From assembly GCA_029962745.1 (NCBI GenBank), contig CM057154.1, forward strand, positions 24,263,823-24,327,822: DNA of 64,000 bases. Direction: 5' to 3'. The notes under the pieces are model-generated. The model was not told the origin of the DNA. It made no database searches and saw nothing but the letters and a program-made list of their open reading frames with translations. Shown here one piece after another: positions 23,573 to 36,014 of this stretch. Source of the DNA: Echinometra lucunter. Its lineage: Eukaryota; Echinodermata; Echinoidea; Camarodonta; Echinometridae. Positions within the stretch are counted from its first letter, which is position 1. Every line of letters begins with the position of its first letter. A program made the position numbers and the translations under genes.

Positions 23573-26357
23573 GCGATCGCTGAAAGCCACCGGTCGCAGC
23601 GTGTCCTGGAGATAGTCATCAAGCCATACTTCTTGGTACCAGACACAAACTGTTTCATAGATCATCTGCCAGCCATCCAAAGACTTGTTACTTGTCAGAG
23701 ATACCTCATGGTTATCCCTCTTGTTGGTATGTACACTCAAGTTCATTCCGGACAGTGTATTGTCCGGCAATACCAAAATGTTTCTTCTACTGCAACAATA
23801 TTCCAATGGCCTGTCATTTTATTTGATGGTATAAATAGGAATGGCATTAGATTATATTTCTAAATCCTTTAAAAACAGATAAGTATTTTTTTGTTTTAAT
23901 ACCAGCTGCTTATGTTTTCATTAAAATTTACTGGAAGCACAAAAGACTGAGGAAGACTTTGGTTAAAGAACTTCTTTTATATGCACATACATAAGGAACA
24001 TGTTATTCAAACGATGTTAAAGTGATAACACAATGGTAATTTTTTTTGGATATATGATCGAGAACAGAATTCTGAGAAGAATAACATTTAAAATTTGATG
24101 ATTTTCAGTCGAAATCAATGCATTTTGGCTAATTTTCTCATAAAAAGTCAAGAGTTGACAAAAAAAATTTGAGTATGAGGTATGACGTAAAAGTGAGTAC
24201 CCAGCTTCGCGCATTGCAGTTGTGCTACGCGCTAGACTGTACAATATATATTATATGTTGCGCGCATTTTGCTAGAATTGCGCGACAAGTTACCCACTTT
24301 GACGTCATTTTGACATCAAAGTGGATACCCAGTTGAAACTGGGTCACAGCTGAGAGGTCAAAAATATCCTGAAATCTTACCACATTTAAGGGTTTCCTTG
24401 GCAACACGACATTTTAAAAAACTTTAGGCAGATGTTTTTCTGCTAATAAAATCATGCTCTTTTAAATGAATTAACATTGTTTCAGCATTGGGTACCCCCT
24501 TTAACTTCTGCCCTACTCAACTGTAATGAAAAGAAAAAAAAGAAAGTGTCTTGATATATTTCTCGAATTTTTCGGGGATGTGTATTTCTTCCATTCTAAA
24601 TAGTAACCTAAGAGATGAACAATTCTATGGCTTTATCAAATGTTAGTAGTACTTCAGAGGATAGGTACTCACAATGACACGTTTGTAATGCTGTGCATCA
24701 CATACAAAGTGAGACCGAGCTCTATCACTGTCTGTCCTTGTAGTGATCAATGAGCTGGATGGGCTAGCCAGAGGGAACAGGGAAGGTCAGTACAGTGATC
24801 CTCACCATGCAGTCAAGGTTCAGCATGGAGCCAGGTATGCCATAGAGTACCTGGAGGAGGAGTTTGCCAGCAGGAACCGCTGCCTCCAAGCTCTGACCTC
24901 TAAAGGGAGCACCATGGACACCATCAGGTTCAGGAGTGAGGAGGCTGAATTGAGGGTAAGATTGACTACAACTTGAGTATCTGCATTATCACATTGCCAA
25001 AGTATTTGGAAATTTGAAATATTAATATTTACATTTATGTTGTGCACATGTCTATCCCATGGGATGCCCAAGGCACCTAGAAAGTATTATTTTCCTATCT
25101 GGTACCCATTCACTACTCCTGGTAGACAGTGACAAATTTAGATTTGTGTTTTGCCAAAGAACATTAGTGCCGCAGCAGGACTTGGGCTGTGGACTACATG
25201 AAGCACAGTCAAGTTGAAAAATTAATGCTAAAAAAAATTGTGTTCAACGATGTGAAGGATTTCAAAGGTAGAAAGTCAAAATGTCACCAGAAATAAAATT
25301 GAGAAATTTTGTCAGTAGATCTGGAAATGTTGTGAAATGAGGACAAAATCTGGGATATGGGAGCTTGTCCACAAACTTTGGAGTTTAAAAAGTTGTTTGT
25401 CCATGGTACCTTGTATTTGTGCTGACACTCAATAATTTTCCATCACTTTCTTTCTCTTTCATCAGGGTAACAATGATGATCACATTCTCTGATGCTGCAT
25501 GCATTACTGCTCAGACAACGCTAGACAATATATGCCTGCGGACAAAGGTATTTTTTCAACTAGCCTCTTTAAACCTCTTTCAAAAGTTATCTTTTGAAAC
25601 GAAATCTGTTATGGCCATTGTCCGAGGAAAGATACTGTATACTTTGGGGAAATGGGGAAATGTAGTAAGAATGGGATAGTTGTGAATAGGAGGGGAAAAC
25701 TCTTGGTTCGCTCATTTCTGTAAACTCTTACCATTATAAGGATATTGCATGACTTCCTGCCAGTGTTGTGCGCAATGCTGTTATTTAGTACATCGTAAGG
25801 AAATACCCCAGATTTATCTGCAAGTCATTGAAATCCAACTGCGGATTTTCAAAAAGGTGATAAAGAATTTAAGGAAAAATGATGGCTTAGTTAACGGGAC
25901 CTCAAATTTTTCATCAAGTTAGGACTATGGTAGCAACTAATATTTGTTGTACTGTATGTATTACCAAGTTCCTCAGAGAGAACGTAAAGCTATTAGTCTC
26001 CTAGTTGCTTCCTTGCAAGCCTACAAATGCCTTCTTAGCAGTCAGGCAAAATAACCAACCAACCAAACAACCTCCCAATCAAAATTGTGACTCATTACTA
26101 CAAGGATATATTCATGCCAAGCCTGAATGTCCATGCTTCAATCTCTCTCTCAGATGAAGGTATGACTCATAGATGATCAGAGTCATGTACCAAATGACTG
26201 TCAGTTTCATGTTTTCTTTGTGCTCGTAGATGTTCCACTGCAGATTGAGCGAGAGGTGGTCCTACTGACCAATGACCGCAACCCGAGGGTCAAAGCCATC
26301 CAGCAGAATGTACCAGTCAAGGATATCATCTTGTTCGTCAGATGGGCTAAAGTCTGA
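23573..26357 (+). pseudogene. SMG6: Second copy of SMG6 PIN-domain exons with premature stop (copy B)
   Basis: Exons 23573-23726, 24744-24955, 25466-25547 and 26230-26357 have exactly the same lengths (154, 212, 82, 128) and splice phases as copy A at 449-2732. In the third exon the codon CGA (Arg after DDHIL) is TGA at 25490-25492, a single C-to-T change at a former CpG, so the nuclease would be cut before its last catalytic Asp. In the last exon the conserved Leu of NDRNLRVKA is Pro. The other PIN motifs (VPDTN, VINELDGLARG) are intact. The equal lengths suggest a young copy. The stop, with the frameshifts in its upstream exons, argues it is non-functional. Confidence 0.88.
24021..24500. 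mobile_element. 480-bp TTAA-target MITE, copy 1 of family
   Basis: Flanked by TTAA (24017-24020, 24501-24504), with empty site GATGTTAACTTCTGCC at about 900-916 of copy A. Same family and exactly the same length as 8981-9460. Ends are AGTGATAACACAATGG and the complement of CATTGGGTACCCCCT. The centre holds TTGCGCGCATTTTGCTAGAA and TTTGACGTCATTTTGAC. Confidence 0.82.
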
Positions 26358-27182
26358 AGGAAGACCAATGACACCTTGAAGAAAGTCTCGTGGGATTTAT
26401 CCATGTTCCTTCAGCATTGTCTTGAAAGGAAAAAAGAAGTTCTGAAGATGGCTGTAGACCAGCAAAATAACGTTAGTGAATCTGGACGCAGTCACTTGGA
26501 CTAAGGAGACCAAGCAACATATTCTTACAGTCTAAAACTTGGAAGTTCTTGGGAAGAAAGTTGTTGAATATGTCATGTATTTATATGATTGTTCCTCTTC
26601 CCAAAATATGTAGAATCATATTGTTGCATTGGAGTTAATTTACATAGTATTAAGGTCCTGTTGGCAAGTGACGTAAGATTGAAGATCATCCATAAATTGA
26701 ATAAGTGGAAGATAAGGAGTTAAGTACATATTTTGACCATAATGTCACCTGAGAGCTAGTTAGGCGTTAGTACCATCACAAAGTCAGTGCCCTTCTTGCT
26801 ATCTCCCGGCAATATTCGGTTTGGCATGGTCCCACTCATTGGGATTAGGCTGGAGGGATCTAATTTTTTGATACACAGATTTGACTTTCAAATTGTTGGA
26901 TCGTAAGATGTTAATGAAAAGCTCAGTAATTGTAAGGGAAGCAGTCAAAACGTCAAGAGAGACTGTTCAGTAGGGTGTTTTTCACAATTTCTGTGGCGTC
27001 ATGTTTTGAACTGCAAAAAAAAAATTGTTGTACGGTATTCTTTAAAGGTTTGTTTCATTAATTTCTTGTTGAATTCAATTCATCTTTGTTTTCATCGGGA
27101 ATAATCTTGCAATGAGCAACATGAATATGATACTTAAATGAAATATGAATTTATGTGCCTTCCGATATTGTATTCTAAACTA

Positions 27183-27358
27183 CAGTCAACTCTGCATAAG
27201 TCGAAGTCGCATAAGTCGAATAATCGTCTAAGTCGAAGGTCTGTACTTGGTCCCATTCCTTTATTTTCTATTGCTTTTGACCCTTCATAAGTCAAATTTT
27301 CTCTAAGTCAAAGCATTTTCTTCAGTCCCAAGAAATTCGACTTTGGCAGAGTTGACTG
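27183..27358. mobile_element. 176-bp pogo/Tigger-like MITE
   Basis: Perfect 13-bp inverted ends CAGTCAACTCTGC / GCAGAGTTGACTG flanked by TA. The sister copy near 34330 has the empty TA. The interior carries AAGTCGAA motifs in both orientations. A TA target and CAGT ends are typical of Tc1/mariner-pogo elements. Confidence 0.85.
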
Positions 27359-30169
27359 TACTGTTTTCCATCGTGTCCTACATACACCCGGTTGAAAATG
27401 AAACCATGTAAAAGTCCACCAAAAGACCATCATAGGATGAGTGCATCATATGCCTCTCCCATGTACATATTGGGTCACATACATGCTATGTCACAGCTTG
27501 ACAAAAATATGCTGTTTGACGTGTGAAAGAATTCAATTTAATTTAACCCTTTATTTGCCAAAGATGCAAATTTCCACTAACCATATGTATGGACCTCACA
27601 GTACAGACTTTGGTATGTCTCCATTTCATATGCCACATTGCAGTCCCTGGACAAGATATTGTGCTTTGTGAGGAAATTGTGCAACAGATAGCATTTCATT
27701 AATTTTTGCAATTATGTTAGTAGTATTTCACAGTAAAATAGAAAGAAGGAGAATCTGCTATATTGTTAACCAAAGCAATGGCTTAGTGATAAACAGACTA
27801 ATGTGCTTTAATTCATGAAATAAAAAGTAGTGTTGCAAAGTTACAAAACTGTAAACACAGTGGTCAGTGGTTCATTTCCTATGCTTAGATTAGTGGTCAT
27901 TCCTCTACGATTTGAAGAAATTTTGTCTCATTTTTCTATTTGCGAATAACTCCCACATTCCCATAATGTGCTTGTAACTTGTTGCGTGCACTCAATCTAC
28001 ATGTATGTTAAGTAATCCCAAGTGTATGCATGGGTAGATTTTGCTGCTTGGAGATGCATGCCCCATCACTTTTTTTAAAAACTCCTGCAGCGTAAACATG
28101 AACCGTCGCATGCATCCCTTGAAGAGGATGCCCTTAGTCAGGACCTGACACCAACAGGCCCTCAGGACATGTGGGCTTCTACAGCTCAGTTCTGGATCCC
28201 CAAAATTCAACAATTTCAACACAGGGCTCAGTGCATTCTGACCCAAGAAATTTGGCCCAGACCCCTTCAAAATATATTAGTGTGGAGCCTGGCCTTACCA
28301 TGCTCAACAGAATTTTTTGATCCTCAGGCACTGGCTACATCTCTTGGGAAACTCCTCTGGTTGTATGGCGCATTCTCCCTTGACATTTGTCCATGTCATA
28401 GTTTCACACTTACATGTTCCAAATTCTGAAACTTGAACCCTTCACCAAACACGATACCATGCCTTAACTTCAACCCAGGACCTGACCCTATATCTCTGAC
28501 TGATTAAAGCCCATAGCAGCCACCACTGGAGCATATGTAGGGGCACCAACCCTTCCATAACGTTGCATTGGCATCCATGTTCAGCAGTCTGGGGACACCA
28601 AGGTCAAGGGTCGAGCAGAGCGTATGATACTACGGATACATGTGTAGTAAAACGGCTACAAAAAAAATTGGAAAGAACTGCACAATCCATGGTTAAGAGA
28701 TACCACTGTACAAAGATTCCAAGTGTACGACATAATTACAACTTTCCCAGGGCTGGAGCAAACATTTTTTGACATGATTTTCTTTCACGGGTGGGTTGTC
28801 GTTTTGGCCCCATTTGACCTCAGAAGATGCCAAGAATATTAGACTCTCAGTTCATTGTAATTTATGAGATAGTGAATACCAGAACCAACCTGAGAATATT
28901 ATGTATTTTCTTGTAAACTGAAACTTTCACCAGAAGAACTATTAATAAAAATAAGTGAAATCTGCTGGACCCATCTTGCTCTAACAAATTAACTTTCTAT
29001 GCCATTTTGCCAAAGATTTGTTAATATATATGTTTTTTTCTTTTGATATAATAAGAGGGTGACATTTTACAGTGATGTAAAAAAAGCTCAGTCAGTATGA
29101 TTCTTGGACTGCTTTACATCGGTCATATGTTTGGATAGTAATTATCTTCATTGCTCTTCATAAATGGCCCTTGGGAATCAGAATGGCAAAAAATTTAAAA
29201 GCAAAATTTAAGTTATTTCATATTCATTCATGTTTTCTAACAGTTCTTGTGTGCATATTTGATTGATTAGAATGGCAATTCAGACTCTTGAAAATGTTGT
29301 TCAAAAAATTTTCTTTTTCTTCTCGAAAAAAAGAGCTCTGAAGATGTGAAGTACTTTCTTATGACAAGTCAACTTCCTCCCATTACATGTACTTCATAAG
29401 AAAGACAGGCATTTTAGTTATATATATATATGATTACGAGCTTGGAGACATGAATTGAAGAATTTATACATATAGGTATGTAATGCAGAGAGGGAAGTCG
29501 TGATGGTTAGCTTAATAACCAGTTCTGATTCAATGGAAATATTTTTTGTTTTCACTGGAGAATACCAGACACAATGTGATTGCCAAGTACTACACTGCTG
29601 AAAAACCTTGTTGAGAGATTAATCTCACTAAACTGAATGAAAAAAAAAAAAATGTTTCATACTGTTTTTACCATCTCAAATCTGTACAGTTTATCTGCTT
29701 TTTTGTTACAATAATTTTCAGTGAGAAAAGAAAATAAACTGATGTTTTAAAGACTCAATATCTAGAATCAGTTTGTGTGTTCTGTAGTGATGTCTTAAGT
29801 TGCTAGCATTATTCGATTTTGTATTTACATGCATTTTCCATCTATATCCCAAACCAGAGTTATCTCAGGTGCTGAAGGCCCATTCATATATTGGGGGGGG
29901 TGCTTGTTTTTCTTTCTGAGGGGGTTTTAAACTCATTTTATAACATGCAAGGGATCGAGTGCGAGACATTTGAAGCACAATCCTTTGTTGTATGAATGCA
30001 ACTCATTTGTGCACAAAAATACACTTCAAAACCTTTGCGGCCCCCCTCCCCCTCATGTCTGAACATCCCTTTTTAAGTATGCAGTTGGTTTAATGGAAGG
30101 AAAAAGGAAATTGTTGGGAACCTACATGAGTATGTGATATTACACATGTAAGCTAGTGCTTTAATTGTA

Positions 30170-30345
30170 CAGTGGAAACTCCATATAAAGAGATCTGATA
30201 TAACAATATTCCTGATATAACACGGTAATATTCTGGTCCCAGCTCTTCATATTCTATTATTTTTTTACCCTGATATAACAAGATTCCTGCTATAACAAGG
30301 TAATTTTGTTGGTCCCAAGGACCTTGTTATACTCAGTTTCCACTG
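30170..30345. mobile_element. Pogo/Tigger-like MITE, shared by both flank copies
   Basis: CAGTGGAAACT ... AGTTTCCACTG between TA dinucleotides, 176 bp, with repeated GATATAACAA and GGTAATnTT blocks. It is also present at 37666-37832, so it inserted before the flank was duplicated. Confidence 0.8.
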
Positions 30346-32504
30346 TATTAGAAAGAAACATATGGGGCTGTTGGAAGAAGAAGGAAAATCAAGTAAGAGA
30401 GAAGAGTGAAAAAGGGAGAGACGGGAGTGAAAAAGGGAAAGAAATTGGAAGGGATAAACGAAAAGGAAAATGAAAGAGAGAGAAAGCATAATCATACTAA
30501 GGTTAATGAACATTATTTGGCAATTAAACACATAAACATACAAAGAACCATCAAATTGTAGACACATTATTATTCAAATTCTTATTCCATAAAAAAGAGA
30601 ATGTAAATCCTCATACATGTATCTACTTGAACATGTGTAATCATGTGTACTAAAAAATTACATAGATCTATAACAGGCCCCTAAAGTTCCTCCATTTTGT
30701 CCAGATCCATTAGAAGGCCGATCTAAGCACCATCAATATTCATTATCAAAAATGAATAATTCATTATGAAAGATGATTCCAAGGAATGGTGTGCGTTTGT
30801 GCATGTTTTAAAACATGCCCATCAGCTAAAAACATGCGCAATAAATGCACAATAAATGTGCATTAAATCAAAGTGTTACAATAAAATTGATACGCGCAAA
30901 AGATGTGAATAATGCAAGTGTTATCAATATCATGGCAACAGATAACGGGTGCTTATCGGCCCCCTTCCAAATGATCCGATAGAGGCGGGGCCTAATGTCA
31001 TTCGCGTAATGATATCTGCGCGTGCTGCTTTTCGTCTAGTAAATTTATCATATGTCTATGATCTATAACCTACTGCATGGAAGGCAAGTTTGACATTACC
31101 AACATTTTGTAGGCAAAAAAATTCTTCACTTAATGAATCATGGCCTTATAGTGGAAAGTTTAATTTTGTTGCAATTACCATTTAAAATAATGCATTTGAA
31201 GATGATCACTTTCTTCAAGATTCAAGATTCTTTATTGGTTCATGCATATTATTGCATAGAAATTTTGCTTCCAGTGGCTTTTTAACATAATACAATACAA
31301 TCCATAACAGTAAAGAAAACAAAAACAATGAAAGGATATAAATGAGTGAGCATGCAATTCATGCATGAATAACATTATTTACAACCAAGTGTGTTTATCT
31401 AATTTGCTGATTACCGATACCGACCGCCTCCAAAAACTCCTCAACTCTCAGACCCATCCCCCATCCACCCAAGAAATCCTCATTATTCTTCAGTGACTAA
31501 ACCCCAAACCTAACACTAACCTTAATCCTTTTCCTTACATTGTTCTGAACAAAAACCCCTATCACAACCGCACCCTACATTTTCAGAGAAATTAAGACAG
31601 GAGCAATTGTCGCAGGAACAAATGTTGTGTCACCGGCTTAATATAAGTATACACTGAATGCAGCAAGCAATATAGACAATCCACATTTCTGATTACCAAT
31701 AACTCCATCAATAAAATCTGTTTATGAGTCTTTATAGGAAAGGTTTTCGATCTGAGAAAATCGGTGCCAAAGGCTTAAAAGTGTCCCAATCACCTGAAAA
31801 AAAGATAATTTGTTCATACAGCTAGAATATATGAAATAACCCTCAAAATTTTAACCTGGCATGCGAGAGGGTAATGATTAAGGTGTTGGGTTGGGTTGTC
31901 ACTGTTGGGTTAACTGAGAATATATTGGAACTTACAAGTTACAATACAATTTTATCATCAATAGTGATCTGTCAGTTTACGTTCAGTAACCCAAATTAGT
32001 TTTTATGACCAATGTCTCTCCAAGTGCTTATGCTCTTGAGTCATCTGCTTCAGCTCTTCATATCCTGTTTTATAGAAGCAAATATTTTGAAGCTCATAAT
32101 TTGAATACAGTACAGTCACATGGAACCCCAGAGGAGTAAAATATTTTGGTAATTGGTACACTCTAAAAACATAAACTGGTAGTCAACAACAGATAATACA
32201 GTACCTCAAATGGCTTCTCAAAAGACATGTTTGGCAGTTTTCATCGGCTTCTCCGCGGCTGGGTATTCACATCGGCTTTCCCGATCCTCCCATAGTTTTG
32301 TCTACGGAGGAACGGAAAGGTTAGTGGACCAAAAGACGCTGAGCAGAAATCCTGCTCTAGGCTGCGATCAAATTGGGCTCTGACTTATGTGTATGATAAA
32401 AAGCCTACAACATTACCACACAGACATAAAATCGACCTAAGCTACTTTAAAAAGCCAACTGAAAATATATGAATATCAAAAGGACATGCTACATAATTGG
32501 AACT

Positions 32505-33004
32505 NNNNNNNNNNNNNNNNNNNNNNNNNNNNNNNNNNNNNNNNNNNNNNNNNNNNNNNNNNNNNNNNNNNNNNNNNNNNNNNNNNNNNNNNNNNNNNNN
32601 NNNNNNNNNNNNNNNNNNNNNNNNNNNNNNNNNNNNNNNNNNNNNNNNNNNNNNNNNNNNNNNNNNNNNNNNNNNNNNNNNNNNNNNNNNNNNNNNNNNN
32701 NNNNNNNNNNNNNNNNNNNNNNNNNNNNNNNNNNNNNNNNNNNNNNNNNNNNNNNNNNNNNNNNNNNNNNNNNNNNNNNNNNNNNNNNNNNNNNNNNNNN
32801 NNNNNNNNNNNNNNNNNNNNNNNNNNNNNNNNNNNNNNNNNNNNNNNNNNNNNNNNNNNNNNNNNNNNNNNNNNNNNNNNNNNNNNNNNNNNNNNNNNNN
32901 NNNNNNNNNNNNNNNNNNNNNNNNNNNNNNNNNNNNNNNNNNNNNNNNNNNNNNNNNNNNNNNNNNNNNNNNNNNNNNNNNNNNNNNNNNNNNNNNNNNN
33001 NNNN
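32505..33004. other. Assembly gap (500 N)
   Basis: The left side stops at a point equal to 43463, again inside a segment present on the other side. Confidence 0.99.
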
Positions 33005-33394
33005 TAATTGAGAAGAATACAAAATACTCATTTTTAAATGTCCAGTTTCTCTGTTCTGTTGTTTATCTATTTGAGAAACACGGATTTCCGTAACAAATAC
33101 TGATTGGAGTACTGAAATGTTCCAGTGAAATGTGGCAGCTCTGTTGATGCAACCCGAGGAAATGGCATGATTTTAGAATTAGTTAATTTTTTATTTATTA
33201 TGTTAAAACTACAATTATTGTTTACCACCCCCTTTTTTATTATCAAAATATGAACTTAGTCCCTGTTGCTTTTGAAAGAACTTTTAAATGATACATTCTT
33301 ACTATTCCTACAGTCTTGCTCTAATGATAAGAGTTATATTTGACCTAGTCCTTGTTGAGGGTGCTTTTTAAGTCCAATGCTCTCAATCATTGTT

Positions 33395-33860
33395 AAAGGT
33401 ATACGGAGAGAGAAAAATCCTAGTTTAAGGGTATGCGTTGAGAGAAAAATCCTAGTTAAGGGTAAGCATGGAGAGAAAAATCCTAGTTAAGAGTATACGT
33501 GGAGAGAAAAAAATCCTAGTTAGGGGTATGCGTGGAGAGAAAAATCCTTGTTAAGGGTATGTGTGGAGAGAAAAATCCTAGTTAAGGGTATACGTGGAGA
33601 GAAAAATCCTTGTTAAGGGTATACGTGGAGAGAAAAATCCTAGTTAAGGGTATACTGGAGAGAAAAATCCTAGTTAAGGGTATATGTGGAGAGAAAAATC
33701 CTTGTTAAGGGTATGCGTGGAAAGAAAAATCCTAGTTAAGGGTATACGTGGAGAGAAAAATCCTAGTTAAGGGTATGCTGGAGAGAAAAATCCTAGGTAA
33801 GGGTATGCTGGAGAGAAAAAATCCTAGTTAAGGGTAGCTTTTTTGAGCTCCGCGAATCCT
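33395..33860 (+). repeat. 31-bp minisatellite
   Basis: About 15 units of GTTAAGGGTATACGTGGAGA followed by GAAAAATCCTA, with G/A variation in TA(C/T)GTGG and a few 1-2 bp indels. It ends about 75 bp before the second flank copy begins near 33935. Confidence 0.92.
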
Positions 33861-35433
33861 AGTTAAGGGTACTTTTTGAAAGGGTGTGCACGAGCATGGT
33901 TACAGTGTTGTACATAGAGTGCCCCCCCCCCCCGGGAGTCAGTGCTCTTCTGGCTATCTCCCGGCAATATTCGGTTTGGCATGGTCCCACTCATTGGGAT
34001 TAGACTGGAGGGATCTAATTTTTTGATGCACAGATTTGACTTTCAAATTGTTGGATCGTAAGATGAAAAGCTCAGTAATTGTAAGGGAAGCGGTCTAAAC
34101 GTCAAGAGAGACTGTTCAGTAGGGTGTTTTTCACAATTTTCTGTGGCGTCATGTTTTGAACTGCAAAAAAAAAATTGTCGTACAGTATTCTTTAGAGGTT
34201 TGTTTCATTAATTTTTTGTTGAATTCAATTCATCTTTGTTTTCATCGGGAATAATCTTGCAATGAACAAAATGAATATGATACTTAAATGAAATATGAAT
34301 TTATGTGCCTTTCAATATTGTATTCTAAACTACTGTTTTCCATCGTGTCCTACATACACCCGGTTGAAAATGAAACCATGTAAAAGTCCACCAAAAGACC
34401 ATCATAGGATGAGTGCATCGTATGCCTCTCCCATGTACATATTGGGTCACATACATGCTATGTCACAACTTGACAAAAATATGCTGTTTGACTTTGTGAA
34501 AGAATTCAATTTACTTTAACCCTTTATTCGCCAAAGATGCAAATTTCCACTAACCATATGCATGGACCTCACAGTACAGACTTTGGCATGTCTCCATTTC
34601 ATATGCACATTGCAGTCCCTGGACAAGATATTGTGCTTTTGGGGGAAATTGCGCAAAGATAGCATTTCATTAATTTTTGCAGTTCCGTTACTAGTATTTC
34701 ACAGTAAAATAGAAGAAAGGAGAATCTGCTATATTGTTAACCAAAGCAATGGCTTAGTGATAAACAGACTGTGCTTTAATTCATGAAATAAAAAGTAGTG
34801 TTGCAAAGTTACAAACTAAACACAGTGGTCAGTGGTTCATTTCCTATGCTTAGATTAGTGGTCATTCCTCTACGATTTGAAGAATTTTGGTCTCATTTTT
34901 CTATTTGCGAATAACTCCCATATTCCCATAATGTGCCTGTAACTTGTTGCGTGCACTCCATCTACATGTATGTTAAGTAATCCCAAATGTATGCGTGGGT
35001 ATATTTTGGTGCTTGGAGATGCATGCCCCATCACTTTGTGGAACAACTCCTGCAGCGTAAACATGAACCGTTGCATGCATCCCTTGAAGAGGATGCTCTT
35101 AGTCAGGATCTGACACCAACAGGCCCTCAGGACATGTGGGCTTCTACAGTTGAGTTCTGGATCCCCAAAATTCAACAATTTCAACACAGGGCTCAATGCA
35201 TTCTGACCCAAGAAATTTGGCCCTGACCCCTTCAAAATATAGTTAGTGTGGAGCCTGGCCTTACCATACTCAACAGAATTTTTTGATCCTAAGGCACTAG
35301 CTACATCTCTTGGGAAACTCCTCTGGTTGTATGGCGCATTCTCCCTTGACATTTGTCCATGTCTTAGTTTCACACTTACATGTTCCAAATTCTGAAACTT
35401 GAACCCTTCACCAAGCACGATACCATGCCTTAA

Positions 35434-36014
35434 AGGAGAATGCAACCCAGACATCAGTGAGCTTCCAGTGAATGAAGGAGAACAAGAAGAGTAAACAGTG
35501 AAAGTTTGAGCAAAATCGCACAATCTGTTCAAGAGTTATGAACTTTGAAAGTTTAAATAAATCCTTATAATGGGGATCCTTGAGTTGGCAACTCCACCAG
35601 CATCTGTGATGTCATTGTGGACAACTCTCCATTCATTTTGTACACAGAATTTCACATTTTCTTCATTTTCAAGAAAAATAAAAATTTGTTTGATTTATTG
35701 TTTGAGTATGACATGGCTACATCAATTCTGCAAGAATTTTGGGAAGAATTATGTTGATTCCTGACTTGAAATTTCATAAAAATCCATTTTTTAAAAAGAT
35801 TTATGCACAAAATGAATGGAGAGTTGTCCACGATGACATCACAGATGTTGGCAAAGTTGGCAACTCAAGGATCCCTGTAATAGGGATTTACTGAAACTTT
35901 CAAAATTCATAACTTTTGAACAGATTGTCCGATTTTGCTCAGACTTTCACTGTTTACTCTTCTTGATCATCTCCATTCACTGAGAGCACACTGATGCCTG
36001 GGTTGCATTCTCCT
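35434..36014. mobile_element. 581-bp foldback MITE with TTAA target
   Basis: Flanked by TTAA (35430-35433, 36015-36018). The sister copy has the empty site ATGCCTTAACTTCAACC near 28460. The two halves are imperfect inverted repeats of about 200-230 bp, from AGGAGAATGCAACCCAG inward past CTCAAGGATCC and TGGAGAGTTGTCCAC. The whole element can fold into one long hairpin. Confidence 0.85.

Larger units (their letters stand above)
26784..32504. repeat. First copy of SMG6 3' flank, non-coding
   Basis: Duplicate of 33935-43463. Contents besides two pogo-like MITEs are AT-rich unique sequence and, at 31218-31300, an AAGATTCAAGATTCTTTATTGG stretch resembling a LINE 3' end. A block at 28085-28265 is open on the + strand in both copies (LLQRKHEP..., MWASTAQFWIPKIQQFQHRAQ) but matches nothing I know. 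Confidence 0.8.

Noticed and set aside
33395..33860. CRISPR-like array
   Set aside because: The 31-bp units are contiguous with no unique spacers, and this is animal DNA. The same reasoning excludes 14571-14870 and 20411-21516.
34870..35532. 220-codon - strand ORF in the second flank copy
   Set aside because: Broken in the sister copy and runs into the foldback MITE at 35434. No recognisable domain.
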